Part shown: one piece after another, positions 10,252 through 20,314 of the stretch | Position numbering within the stretch: position 1 is the first letter of the stretch | Layout of the letters: each line of letters begins with the position of its first letter | Source: Hypoxylon rubiginosum | Taxonomy: Eukaryota > Ascomycota > Sordariomycetes > Xylariales > Hypoxylaceae | Assembly: GCA_902806565.1 (NCBI GenBank) | Contig: CADCXA010000025.1 | Span: forward strand, 310,001 to 374,000 | Direction: 5' to 3' | Length of the DNA: 64,000 bases | Translations under genes and position numbers: made by a program | The notes under the pieces: model-generated | Seen by the model: only the letters and a program-made list of their open reading frames with translations | Told to the model about the DNA's origin: nothing | Database searches by the model: none

Positions 10252-11090
10252 ATGGCTAGGCCCCGGGGAGGACGGCGTAGTGCAGCCGACATAGCAAAAA
10301 GAAAATACAAGACCATCGGGTCTGGAACACTGACGGAGCCGAAGGTAAAATAGCATTTCTATTACTACGAAAACCCAAAGGGGGCACGAAAACAATGATC
10401 ACACTACCAGACCTCCTGTCTAAGGGGTCGAAGGCTAGAATGCTATAGCCCCAACACTTCCTATATTCCTTTATCTCCCATTTACAAGAAATTGATGCTG
10501 ATATTATTGGATATTCAGATAATATGGCTCTACGACATGGTTGGACGGCTGGAACCCGGAACCCAAACATGGAGAATGAAGGTCGCACAAATCGAGGAGG
10601 TCGAGAAGCTAGTCAAGGCGCACGCAGCGGACTTGCAGTGTACGCACGCATGGATAATGTATGTATATACGAGTTCGAAGCAGGTATGTCTACGAAGTGC
10701 TAACAAGATAGTGCTGGGCCTCATCCTGTTTCTATGGCCATATCAGCAGCTGGGGTTCAGCATCTTGTAGACGACGGCTCTCATATCACGGCCCGCTTCG
10801 GAACGGGCGACGACTGGTGCATGTTCTCGTCCCACTTATATACGGCAGAGAACACCGATGGTACCCTTTTCCTCCGCCGCGATGATGGAGGACCGAATCC
10901 ACAGACATGGGCCTGGGGCGAGTACCCCAGCCATCTCATACCGTCTGGATCGCAGGCGGAGCCGTGGAAACAAAGACCACCTGTGCCGATGACGTGTTAC
11001 ACACTAAGCACAAGACACCCGAATATGACCCAGAGAGAGAGGAAAGGCAGCAGGAGAGTCAAGAAAGGAAAGGAGAACGAGCAGCCGTAA
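10252..11090 (+). other. Uncertain multi-exon coding region or relic, function unknown
   Basis: Several short frames line up with plausible splice sites but resemble no family I know. The ATG at 10252 opens a basic peptide (MARPRGGRRSAADIAKRKYK) ending at a possible donor at 10345. A second open stretch runs about 10490-10682, with two alternative frames, and ends at a GTATGT donor. A third (10734-11090) reads MAISAAGVQHLVDDGSHITA and later TWAWGEYPSHL, then a Lys/Arg/Glu-rich end. The apparent intron between the second and third parts (about 30 nt) is shorter than normal fungal introns, so either the exon limits are wrong or the locus is decayed. It should be treated as a hint of coding sequence only. 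Confidence 0.25.
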
Positions 11091-11536
11091 ACTACCTAGG
11101 CACCTTGCTGAAGGTTAGCGGTTGCAAGCAATGCTTTGGTAGGAGAGTGATACCCGTCTCAGGGGAATATCCTAAGAAAATACTAAGAAGGCGGAGAAGG
11201 GAAGGGGATGAAAAAGGAACCATTCTATTGCTCCTAGCATCGTACTTCGTAGATCACCATAACTAGCTAAGGTACTGAAACAGGGTATAAATCCGAGCCA
11301 AGCTATAGGTCCACGAGTCGGCCTAGTCGGGACTCCACATTGATGTCGTAACTGTACGGGAATTACGCGAATGCGAGTTCTCTCATAAGATCAAAAGATC
11401 GGCATAACTCGGAATCTCTAGTTTCCTCGTGCACAAATCATGTGCATAATTCTTTTGCATAACTCGTTACTATTAAATAAACCGCCGCAACGCTCTCCTA
11501 TCGTCGTTGCTGCAAATTCCACAGTTCTAACTTTTC
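11091..11536. other. Intergenic, promoter of the P450 gene
   Basis: No gene is seen. A possible TATA-like AT stretch (TTAAATAAAC near 11474) and a C/T-rich leader precede the ATG at 11537. Confidence 0.5.
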
Positions 11537-13134
11537 ATGATGACGGGTTTTTTGCAGCAAGTTGGCGGCAAGCTGGGCGAGTATAACTTCGCGCAGCTAG
11601 CCATCGCATCCGTCCTACTCTTCGCCGCGTACGAATGCGTCGTCGTCGTGTACAACCTTTACCTGCATCCGCTGAGCCATATCCCCGGGCCGCCGCTATG
11701 GATCGCGTTCCCCGTCACGAAGGCGCTCGGCATGGTGCGAGGCAAGGCCGAGTTCCAGATCCGCGAGGCGCACGCCAAGTACGGCGAGGCGGTCCGCATC
11801 GCCCCCAACCAGGTCTCCTTCATCAGCCCGCAGGCCTGGAAGGAGATCTACGGCCATGGCCACGCCGAGTTCCCAAAATCCTTCGGCAAGGGCGTCCAGA
11901 TGGACCCGAAGAAGATCACCGCGTCGAACGCGGCGGACCACTTCCGCTTCCGGCGGGCCATGCTGCCCGCCTTCTCCGATAAAGCGCTGGCGCAGCAGGA
12001 GCCGCTGATCAGGGTGTATGTCGACTTGCTGGTCGAGCGGCTACGGGAAGTGGCCGAGAAGGGCGAGCCGACGAACATGGTCCAGTGGTACAACTTCACG
12101 ACTTTCGACCTGATCGCCGACCTGGCGTTCGGAACGCCCCTGCAAGGTCTAGCCGAGCGCAAGTCGAACGCATGGCTGGACAACATCGCAAACATTATGA
12201 AGTTTATTCCTGTTCTCGTCTTGGTTGGCGTATCTCCCGTTCTGGGTTTGATATTCAAGCTCATCGCCGGCTCCAAGCTTCGCAACTCGCAGACCAACCA
12301 TCTCGCGCTCGTCTCCAAGCTCACCAACGACCGCATCTACCACAGGAAGCAGGCGGACCGAGGCGACTTTATGGACTACATAATGCGGTCCCGCGGCCAG
12401 GCGCACGAGCTGAGCGACGCCGAATTAGTCTCCAACAGCGATTTACTCATGGTCGCCGGCTCGGAGACGACGGCGACGCTCCTGAGCGGCGCGACGTATT
12501 GGATGTTGAAGACTCCGAACACGCTCAAAAAGGCCGTGGAGGAAGTTCGCAAGGCATTCAAATCCGAGGAGGAGATCACATTCCACGGAGCGACTGCGAA
12601 ACTGCCCTACTTGTTGGCTTGTTTAGAGGAGGGTCTGCGCCTCTTCCCACCCGTCCCCTTAGTCCTGTCCCGCTCCGTCCCACCAGGCGCGCCTGCGCAG
12701 ATCGCGGGTCTGACGATTCCCGAGAAGGTATGTATCGACTTCCATTTGCACTTACAGCAGTACATCTAACGTATTACTAACGTATTACGCAGACCGTTGT
12801 TGGAGTTCATCATCTTTCCGCCTATCATTCGGAGATCAATTTCCATAGAGCACGGGAGTTCATCCCGGAGCGGTGGTTACACGAGTCCACAATAAATCCG
12901 GCTTCCCCCTTTTATAACGACCGCCGGGACGTTCATCGCCCATTCAGCTTCGGGCCACGAGACTGCATCGGACGGAATCTGGCATACCATGAGATGCGTT
13001 TGATCATGGCTAGACTGCTATGGAATTTCGATTTTACGCTGGACGCAGCATCGAATAATTGGCACGAGCAGAGGATCTTTGCCCTTTGGGAGAAGCCTCC
13101 TCTGCAAGTCGTGGTTAAACAACGGGAGGTCTGA
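11537..13134 (+). CDS. Cytochrome P450 monooxygenase, two exons
   Basis: Exon 1 (11537-12727) and exon 2 (12793-13134) flank a 65-nt phase-0 intron (GTATGT...CGCAG), giving 510 residues. An N-terminal membrane anchor (QLAIASVLLFAAYECVVVVY) is followed by the proline-rich hinge HPLSHIPGPP. Later signatures are the I-helix AGSETTATLL, the K-helix ExxR in EEGLRLFPPVP and the PERW meander region. The heme loop FSFGPRDCIGRNLA carries the thiolate cysteine. Such enzymes sit in the ER membrane and oxidise small molecules with electrons from P450 reductase. It lacks a specific signature of a primary-metabolism P450 such as CYP51, so a role in secondary metabolism or detoxification is likely. The PKS at the left edge is about 9 kb away with four unrelated loci between, so a shared pathway is possible but unproven. 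A reading that ignores the intron ends early and loses the heme loop. Confidence 0.93.
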
Positions 13135-13947
13135 ATGTCACAGGCTTGCGTTGGTTGGCCTTTTCATTGATCTAGGCGAGGTTGGATGAGATGGATATAT
13201 CCTACCTTATATATAGACATGTATTTCTTTTGAGCGATGTTATTTATAGAGTGTAAGAATTCCTTATTTACAGAGTATTCACAGAGTGCTTTTGGACCCA
13301 CCAGGCCAGCTGGCAATATCATCCCGCATATTTCAAGTTTTATTGAGGCTATTATTGATATCTGAAACTATTCCCAATATTCCCGTCACTTATTATGTGT
13401 AATTTCCTACACAATAAATTTACTTCGAAAGTAACCTGCCAACACATCTGGGACGCCATATCATACCCAAAAGCAAGATTTGAGGTTTTTAGTGATTGCA
13501 AATAGCCATTGGAAGCGATCAGGGGGTGTTAGGGTTATTACCAGTTACAATACTAGGTCAAACATCATATATTTATCAAAAGAGTCGGTAAAGTTATTTA
13601 GATGGAACGTTGATAGTGGAAAGCTATAATTTTATAGTATAAACGGCTTCCCGGCGGGATGGCCTATAAACCGGTTACCAGCCAGTCTAAAAAAACACTC
13701 CGCGAACACCCTGCGAACACTCTGTAAACAAGGGAACTTTGCAGTCTGTAAATAGCATCGCTCCTTCTCTTTAACATAGCGCCGCTTAATCCTTATAAGA
13801 AAATCGAGGCACGTTACATCCCCAAACCAGAAGTCTCTGCTTGCTGGCGAGACATGTAATAGACAACCAAGTACAGCAATGAAACAATTTCCCAAACCCG
13901 TCTCTCTCCACCACCTCTCAGTGTTGTGAGCGCGAACACTCGTGATC
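13135..13947. other. Intergenic between convergent P450 and MARVEL genes
   Basis: AT-rich DNA with no supported gene. The minus-strand frame at 13632-13955 overlaps the 3' end of the MARVEL-type gene and has no protein-like features. Confidence 0.55.
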
Positions 13948-14557
13948 TTATACACTATTGGTCTCTCGTACAGTCTTTCTTCCTTTAAATTGCCGATACT
14001 CGTTGTAAGTTACGACAGCAGTCCAGCCGGCGAAATGGCTACAAGGCTCATATGTTAGTATTTGTACCTAGGTAGATAGGATAGGATCAATAAGGGGTTG
14101 AGCTCACAAAAGAATAAACCCCACCACAGCCATGGCCCAGCTAACACCGCAAGAAGCTCCCGTGCAAGAATTTCTGTTTGCAATGAAGACCATGCCCATG
14201 ACGGCACCCCAAAATGGTAGCTCGATCACGTTTAGAATGAAATTGGCCTTCGCACTGGCCCACTTCCGGAACTTGACGCTGTGTTCCGTCAGGAGTTGGT
14301 AGGAAATGAAGACGAGGGATTTGAAACCCTATGGCAGGACCTCATCGTTAGCAAATACAAAACTCCCCTTCGATGTCGAAACTGAGATAACTCACGATGG
14401 CGATTCCCATGATATGTGCCCGCTGCGGCAGCGGCATGGAGATGCGTACGATAGACAGAATGATAGCTATCGTAATAAAGACTACCTGGACAATGTGCAC
14501 GCCAAATTTGAAGCGGCTGTCGAAAAATGCGGACTGGAGAATTGCGGATAGGCCCAT
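13948..14557 (-). CDS. MARVEL-type four-helix membrane protein, three exons
   Basis: On the minus strand, exons 14557-14396, 14328-14108 and 14038-13948 join in phase (introns of 67 and 69 nt, GTGAG donors, TAG acceptors) to give 157 residues. Four hydrophobic segments are visible. Helix 1 is VHIVQVVFITIAIILSIVRI. Helix 2 crosses the first splice site: MGIAI, then GFKSLVFISYQLL. Helix 3 is FILNVIELPFWGAVMGMVFI. Helix 4 crosses the second splice site: WAMAVVGFILL, then FHFAGWTAVVTYNEY. A short Cys pair loop (NSCTGASCG) lies between helices 3 and 4, and the tail is basic. Length, topology and the final helix running into Y-N-E-Y match fungal MARVEL-domain proteins, which act in membrane apposition and trafficking. 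The specific role is unknown. The gene is hidden from simple ORF scans because no exon exceeds 221 nt. Confidence 0.82.
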
Positions 14558-15856
14558 CTTCGATTTTGGTGTCTGGATTCGAGGCTAAGTGTCTTTAGGA
14601 ACGATGCTGTGAAGTTACTATCGAGTTGATAGCCGGGTGACGATTTTAAGTAAAAGGATTCGAATGCTCTCTATGGTCTACGGCACATAGCTTTTTTTTC
14701 TTGAGGTCGTCGAGCATGAAGATATATGCCTCGAAGGTAGGTATGCATTTCCAACCCTTCTACACAGCCTGGAGCTTAAAACGCTGGCGTTGCTATAGCG
14801 CCTCGTATGCCATTCGTACTATCCGCGAGTCAAGATCTAGGCACATACACATATCGGTATCTGAGAAGTTGCAGATCGTTCTGACCCGCAGCCGAATCTG
14901 CCTCACTGATATTTTAGGCACCAATATTGAAGGGTGTGGAAAGTCCTAATTAAGAAAGACAATGCTTCTGAGCTTGTATCTTAACCAGGATATTCCTTTG
15001 CCAGATGGCGTAAGTCAGGGTCTTAGCCCTCAAGGTGCACTCTTGGCATCCCCTATATATGGTAAAGAATGCCAAGAGTGCGCCCATATTTTCTTTACAT
15101 AGTAGGGGCTGGACCTTACAGCCTTACATAGTACTACCCAGATAGGGCTACAAGCCTATTAGTTACCCCGTCGCCTGGATAAGGGTTACGGGTCCGTTGG
15201 CACGTGGAAAGAGATGGCGTATGAGATCTAGGTTCCTGGACCCTTAGGTTCACAGCTCTTCGTGTAACATAGCTGTTTCCCTCATCGTATGACTGACCTC
15301 TTGACAGTGTAAACGATGGTTGCTAAACACAACTCTGTACCTGTGTCAGTGGTTGCTGCATGAAGCAATAGACCGGCAGATAAGCCAGCGCTGGTACGAG
15401 GTACCGCAGTGCCAAGAGCAAGATAGCCGCGACGTCGCATGCATTACATGTAATCTCGTTGTCGCTGAGGGACGTTAGTCTTAAGCATCGTGTATACGAA
15501 AATTCGGATTCGGACCCGGGTCTCGGATTTCGGACCCGTATCTCGTACTTCTCGGAAGGCCCACTACGGCTACGATCTTTGAAAGGGTTAGATCGACAGT
15601 CCACGAACCCCCTTTACCTCTAAAGGCCTAAAGGGTATACCGGGTATGCATGGAAAAGTTCCATCGAAGTAACATAGCGAATGGTAAGCACTTAGTTGTG
15701 AGTGGCAGTGATTTGATTGGACAGGGGTTTCAATAGAAATGCCGGATTCCATTTATTAGAGACAATAGTCTGTCTCAACCTTTTCACCAATTACCTGGGT
15801 TATCCTAGGTAGACAGCTTCTTTAGGTTAATCGTCTGAATTCTCTTACTATTTACG
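14558..15856. other. Intergenic with a perfect inverted repeat
   Basis: No protein gene is supported. A strong hairpin at 15037-15081 is listed separately. A T-run (14692-14700) and several ACCTAGGTA-like pieces are scattered through it. Confidence 0.5.
15037..15081. repeat. Perfect 13-bp inverted repeat (hairpin)
   Basis: The arm GCACTCTTGGCAT (15037-15049) is exactly complementary to ATGCCAAGAGTGC (15069-15081), separated by 19 nt of AT-rich sequence. The pairing extends outward to about 16 bp with one mismatch. It could be a transposon terminal relic, a structured RNA element or a binding site. No ORF lies inside. Confidence 0.8.
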
Positions 15857-17740
15857 ATGTTTCCAATAAATGTATTCTTCCTCATTCTTCGTACACTTAT
15901 AGTTACCGTCCAGGCAAAAGCAGATGTCCCCCCACCCCCTGAGCCAGAGCCTATCGAGATCATCGAGCTACCGCTCCCACCCGTCGTGAGCGCCATAGAA
16001 GGTTCATGTACATCAGAAGTCGATCCTCTTGGAACCGGCTGCATTCTCCAGCGCGGGGGGTTAGTGCAAGCAGGAAGCTTTTTACCGGACGGGAAACATG
16101 TCATTGCACGCGTCAACTATACTGGCGCAGCAGCTACCCCTGATCCCGCTAGCATTTATGCCGGTGACCAGATAATACTGATCAAGGCTGATGGAGCTTC
16201 GTTCCCAAACGGTAGCCCGTTCAAATGCATTACCTGTGGTGTGCCTCAGGGCAACGCACAGGGCAACGCGGAAGCTCTAGATTATCCCCAGGCTTTCCGA
16301 GACGGACGTCGCATATTGGCCGGCACGAATATCATCGACTGCGGCGAGTTCGACTTGGTCAGCGACGAGTGTAGCCCCGCATCGACTTTTATCTATCCTA
16401 TCCGTTGGAACACTACGGTTGACGGGAGTGGTGAAGGTGGGAGCCTTCGTGAATTGCGCCTACACCCCGATAACTTGCACATCGGCTTTAACTCATTCGC
16501 CTACACCGCGGGAAAATTGAATCAGTACGCTTATACCGGTCGACTCACGTTTAATTCGGCGCCAACTGAAGGCTTATCATTGGTTCCCCGGTATGATCTA
16601 ACCAATGTGAATGTCTTATACAACGACAGCACCATACAAGCGCCTCTTCTCGTCGACGGAAATCAGATACGCATAAATCCCGAAGCCATCACCGTGGGCG
16701 AGTTCCGGGGATTCACCGGAAGCGGCAGAGAAGCCACTTATATCGGGTATCCGAAAGAGTCGTCAAACATCGATGTCTTTGCCGTGGACCTGACCACTGG
16801 AAGTGTTCGTAGGCTTACCAGCCACCCCGAGTATTGCGATCCCATCGACGTCTCGGCAGACGACGAATGGATAGCGATTATGGATACTCGAGGCAGCAAC
16901 CGACAGATGTTCATGGCCGGCATGCGGAACATCCCGCCGATCACGGATATAATCTCGACGACGGCGGCATCCTCGACTCGAAATAATGGCCAGCGTCGGT
17001 TCTTTCAGCCGTATCTCCTTGACCGGTACGGTGACCGTGGTGACTACTATGGTCAGCAGATCAACGCAGCAGGTGACGGAAGCCCTGGCAGCATCAACGA
17101 CCCGGAATGGAATGGAATGGCCGACCCCCGGTTCTCCCTAGACACGACTCGGCTTGTATACTGGCAGGCATTGGTAGTCACACCGGCTTGCGGCGGAAGC
17201 AACCCACTTCCTTGTCCGGATTCCACGGAACCAGGCGGCCGGACTGAGCGAATCATGGTTGCTCACTTCACATCCCGCCAGCCAGTACCGGTAGGAACCG
17301 TCGAGCCGTTGAGTGACACGATTCCTTGGGCCACCCCTTACGAGCCGGGATCTGCCCCCTCCCGACCGTTATCCGTTCCCGGCGGCGTCTACACATTATA
17401 CGGTACCGTGAACGGCTCTGCTCAGATCACAATCGTAGAAAATGGAGATGCCACCACCATAGACACCGTCAGTGTGGCGTACGACAGCTTTTCTGACGAT
17501 GGACTCACATTCCTGAACGGAACGGAAAGCGTCACTGTGCGGAACCCGACGGTCACGTTGAATGAAGTTGACTGGTACTCGGACTTGGTTCAAAGCGGGC
17601 AGACGAATGCCACCAAGCAGACAAGCCCCGATGGTTTCCACCTGTCTATTGATGTCCTCACGAACATATTCGACGCAAATGGCACGCTCAGCACTACCGT
17701 TAATGGCACATTGTATACCCAACCAGCCAACGGCACTTGA
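15857..17740 (+). CDS. Secreted beta-propeller protein resembling fungal saponin hydrolase
   Basis: An intronless frame of 627 residues starts at 15857. A hydrophobic N-terminus (FFLILRTLIVTV) followed by QAKA suggests a signal peptide. After PEPIEIIELPLPP come GSCTSEVDPLGTGC, FLPDGKHVIARVNY, KCITCGVPQ, RELRLHPDNLHIGFNSF, GYPKESSNIDVFAVDL and RRLTSHPEYCDPIDVSADD. Repeated blocks of the type DGK/DDEWIAIMDTRGSNRQMF are TolB/PD40-like propeller blades. This overall layout, conserved Cys included, is what I recall of fungal secreted saponin (soyasaponin) hydrolases, which cut the sugar chain from triterpenoid saponins. That assignment is from memory of the family and the substrate is inference. 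A Zn2Cys6 regulator lies 0.8 kb downstream on the same strand and may control it. Multiple NxT/S sites fit a secreted glycoprotein. Confidence 0.75.
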   Translation: MFPINVFFLILRTLIVTVQAKADVPPPPEPEPIEIIELPLPPVVSAIEGSCTSEVDPLGTGCILQRGGLVQAGSFLPDGKHVIARVNYTGAAATPDPASIYAGDQIILIKADGASFPNGSPFKCITCGVPQGNAQGNAEALDYPQAFRDGRRILAGTNIIDCGEFDLVSDECSPASTFIYPIRWNTTVDGSGEGGSLRELRLHPDNLHIGFNSFAYTAGKLNQYAYTGRLTFNSAPTEGLSLVPRYDLTNVNVLYNDSTIQAPLLVDGNQIRINPEAITVGEFRGFTGSGREATYIGYPKESSNIDVFAVDLTTGSVRRLTSHPEYCDPIDVSADDEWIAIMDTRGSNRQMFMAGMRNIPPITDIISTTAASSTRNNGQRRFFQPYLLDRYGDRGDYYGQQINAAGDGSPGSINDPEWNGMADPRFSLDTTRLVYWQALVVTPACGGSNPLPCPDSTEPGGRTERIMVAHFTSRQPVPVGTVEPLSDTIPWATPYEPGSAPSRPLSVPGGVYTLYGTVNGSAQITIVENGDATTIDTVSVAYDSFSDDGLTFLNGTESVTVRNPTVTLNEVDWYSDLVQSGQTNATKQTSPDGFHLSIDVLTNIFDANGTLSTTVNGTLYTQPANGT

Positions 17741-18550
17741 ATTAGGCATATTCTACACATCTTACGGCAGATAACTGCCATAGTGCTTTGTGTAGCGATT
17801 CATGCATCTGAGGAGTAATACCCCTGTCACATAGCTTAGTGTTGTAATAAAAAACTGGGTTAGGGTTCTTTCTCAAACCGTGATTCAGATCTCCGCGTAA
17901 AAGGTATCCAGAATCTACGTATCGTTGATGCTTCTGTGCTTCGCATTGCCGCCGGAGCACATATAAAGGCTCCTCTATACCTCGTCCTAGCGGACCAAGC
18001 AGCTGTCATCATATCGCAAGAAAGGGGGACTTTGAGTTCGGAAGGTTTCTTGTCGCGGGCATTGGCCTGCGGAGTTTGGAGGTCTGAGGATCTGCGGACG
18101 GAAACGATGGACGCCAGAAATCAGTAAGCTGGTAAGGCAGATTCTGGCCATTTAGGGGGTAATGCCTGTCTGTCTAACGCAACGATTCGATCATAATCTT
18201 GTTAAACAGACATCGATGCAAGGACCTACCTTGTGCTTTTATATACGCGTATTTATATACGCGTATTGCGATAGATATGATAAGCCGACGCTTCTTCTAC
18301 CACCCCTACTATGGTGTTAGGGGTTAGCGGTAGATAGCTAGGATGGGCATGAAGTGGAGTATTGTCGTATCGCTACCAGCTACGAATACGAGACCGAGCA
18401 TTTTTCTGGGATTATTCGTATTCGCAGCCCAAACCTGACTCGTAAGTCGCATTTACGTCGGACCTTATAGGTCCCTTTTCGCCTCCAACCGAAATCCCGT
18501 TGGACTTTCGTGTACCGCCTACAGAAGAAATTCGGATTTCCGCGACGAGG
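17741..18550. other. Intergenic upstream of the Zn2Cys6 regulator, with a duplicated ACGCGT element
   Basis: No gene is supported. Two copies of TTATATACGCGTATT-like sequence stand in tandem at about 18238-18266. Each contains ACGCGT (18245-18250 and 18259-18264), identical to the MluI cell-cycle box core of yeasts; regulatory use here is only inferred. Confidence 0.5.
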
Positions 18551-19881
18551 ATGGCATCGCCGATTCAGAAACCTACCCGACGGCCGCATGCGAAGACTCG
18601 GACTGGGTGCCGAGTATGCAAATCCAGAAAAGTCAAGGTGGGCTCGCTTGCCATTTGCCGGTCATCTAGATCTTGTCTTTCTTCAAGGCCGGGGTCTGAT
18701 ATTATGTCCTCTCATAGTGCGACGAATCCCGACCGTCTTGCCGCAACTGTCTACGGTAAGCTTACTTATTCCGACCGCATCGCCGTCTCTGGAGATCATC
18801 GGTATGCTGACTGGGCCGTTTCAGACGCGGGATTAGCTGCGATTTCAATGTCGCAGCTCCGCATGAATCTCTTAGCCCTGCCCAGAGTGCCACCAGTAAT
18901 AGTGCCGGCCAGACTCCGATCGGCGGGCAGGTCTCGTCTCCGTCAGCTTCGGAACCTCCGCCGGTCGGCTGGTTCAGTGCTCTCGATCTCGAGCTTCTGC
19001 ACCACTATACCACTTCGACATGTCTCACATTCTCCACGGAGCCGATGGCTCGTAATTTCTGGCGCGTGAATGTTCCCAGAGTAGGATTCTCTCACCTATA
19101 TGTGTTAGAAGGCGTTCTATCCATTGCCGCATTGCACCTTGCGCGGATCAAGCCTGAGCGGAGAGATGAGCTCCTTAAGCAGGCGATGGTTCACCACAAC
19201 GCGTCGTCGTCGTTGGCAGTTCCCATACTCGATAACATCAACTCGGGCGATTCGGTCCCGCTGCTCTTCTTCAGCATGATCACAACCTACATCGCCTTCG
19301 CCAGCCCGAAGGAGTCAAATAAACTCCTCGGGATCTCCAACGGAGTCTTGCCCGAGTGGCTGTTCCTCTTCCAAGGGATGCGTAGCGTGATGGACGTCAC
19401 CAGTGTCGCCTACAACTCCATGCTATCTCTCGGCGTCATATTGGATTCGGGGAGGCAGATGGACAACATCTGGGAGATGAACGCGCAGTCCGAGCACGAA
19501 GGGCTCAGAGAGCTCGAGAGTATGATCACTCGCTACGTCAAAGATCCCGGGAAATCACAGGAGCTCTCCCAAGCGATAGATCTACTACGGCGAAGCTTTG
19601 CCATCTTTTATGGTAACAACTACACGGGTGAGCAGCGGCTGAGAGGCGCGTTTATGTGGCTCTTCAAGATTAGCAGCAACTTCGTGGGTCTGCTGAGGGA
19701 CCGCGATAGCGAGGCGCTGTGCGTGCTCGCTTTCTTCTGCGTCTTACTTCAACGGCTCGATTACAACTGGTGGATCGAGGGCTGGGGCGTTCATCTAGTT
19801 GCGAGAATATACTCGGTGTTAGATGACGGGTATCGATCATGGATTCGATGGCCTGTCGAAGAGATTGGCTGGGTTCCATGA
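18551..19881 (+). CDS. Zn2Cys6 transcription factor (Upc2-like type), three exons
   Basis: Exons 18551-18637, 18718-18755 and 18825-19881 join in phase (introns 80 and 69 nt) to give 393 residues. The zinc cluster spans all three exons: GCRVCKSRKVK, then CDESRPSCRNCLR, then RGISC. It gives the spacing C-x2-C-x6-C-x6-C-x2-C-x6-C with a basic patch between the first two cysteine pairs. A Ser/Pro linker leads to WFSALDLELLHHYTTSTCLTF and RVGFSHLYVLEGVLSIAALH, the start of the fungal regulatory domain found in sterol-uptake-control-like proteins. The end, RWPVEEIGWVP, is typical for this group, so the protein is complete. It should bind DNA as a nuclear activator or repressor. Its position after the saponin-hydrolase-like gene makes that gene a candidate target. 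Taking only the long third exon would miss the entire DNA-binding domain. Confidence 0.88.
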
Positions 19882-20314
19882 TGGACGTTTACGTGTAAGA
19901 AGGTAGGTAACTCTTAAGATAATGTTAATCGCCGTTTGGCTAAGTCGAGCAGCTCCAGTGAAACTTAATGCTACCAGGTTAGTTAAAGGCATATTGAATC
20001 AAATTGATCATCTCGGGCGGCCGCCGATGGACTGTGATATTGCGTTGGTATTATAAGTCTGTTGACTATGGTTCTGTGAGAGCTATGTGTGAGAGCTATG
20101 CCCTCCAGAAGAAGGAGTATGTGTACCTTCCATAGTCAGAATATACCAACTGCGACACTCAATGCCAAACTAGGTTGTCGCTGCAAACACAACTAGATGT
20201 CTCAAGCGTCTATAATAGGCGTAATGCTAACATGATATGAGTTGTGTAAATGGTCCTTTCCAATCCCTTCAGGACCAAGGATGTCTATCCATCCGACCGA
20301 ATAAAAGAAGAGGT
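19882..20314. other. Intergenic between convergent genes
   Basis: No gene is seen. A weak inverted repeat is present (GTTGGTAT...GACTATGG near 20043-20073 against CCATAGTC...ATACCAAC near 20131-20151). Confidence 0.45.

Noticed and set aside
12085..12780. 231-residue frame inside the P450 gene
   Set aside because: It is a shifted reading of exon 1 with no P450 motif; the 11537 frame has the anchor, I-helix and ExxR.
1..13134. One biosynthetic cluster joining the PKS and the P450
   Set aside because: EB1, chromodomain and kinase genes lie between them and no other biosynthetic gene is present, so a cluster is not supported by this window.
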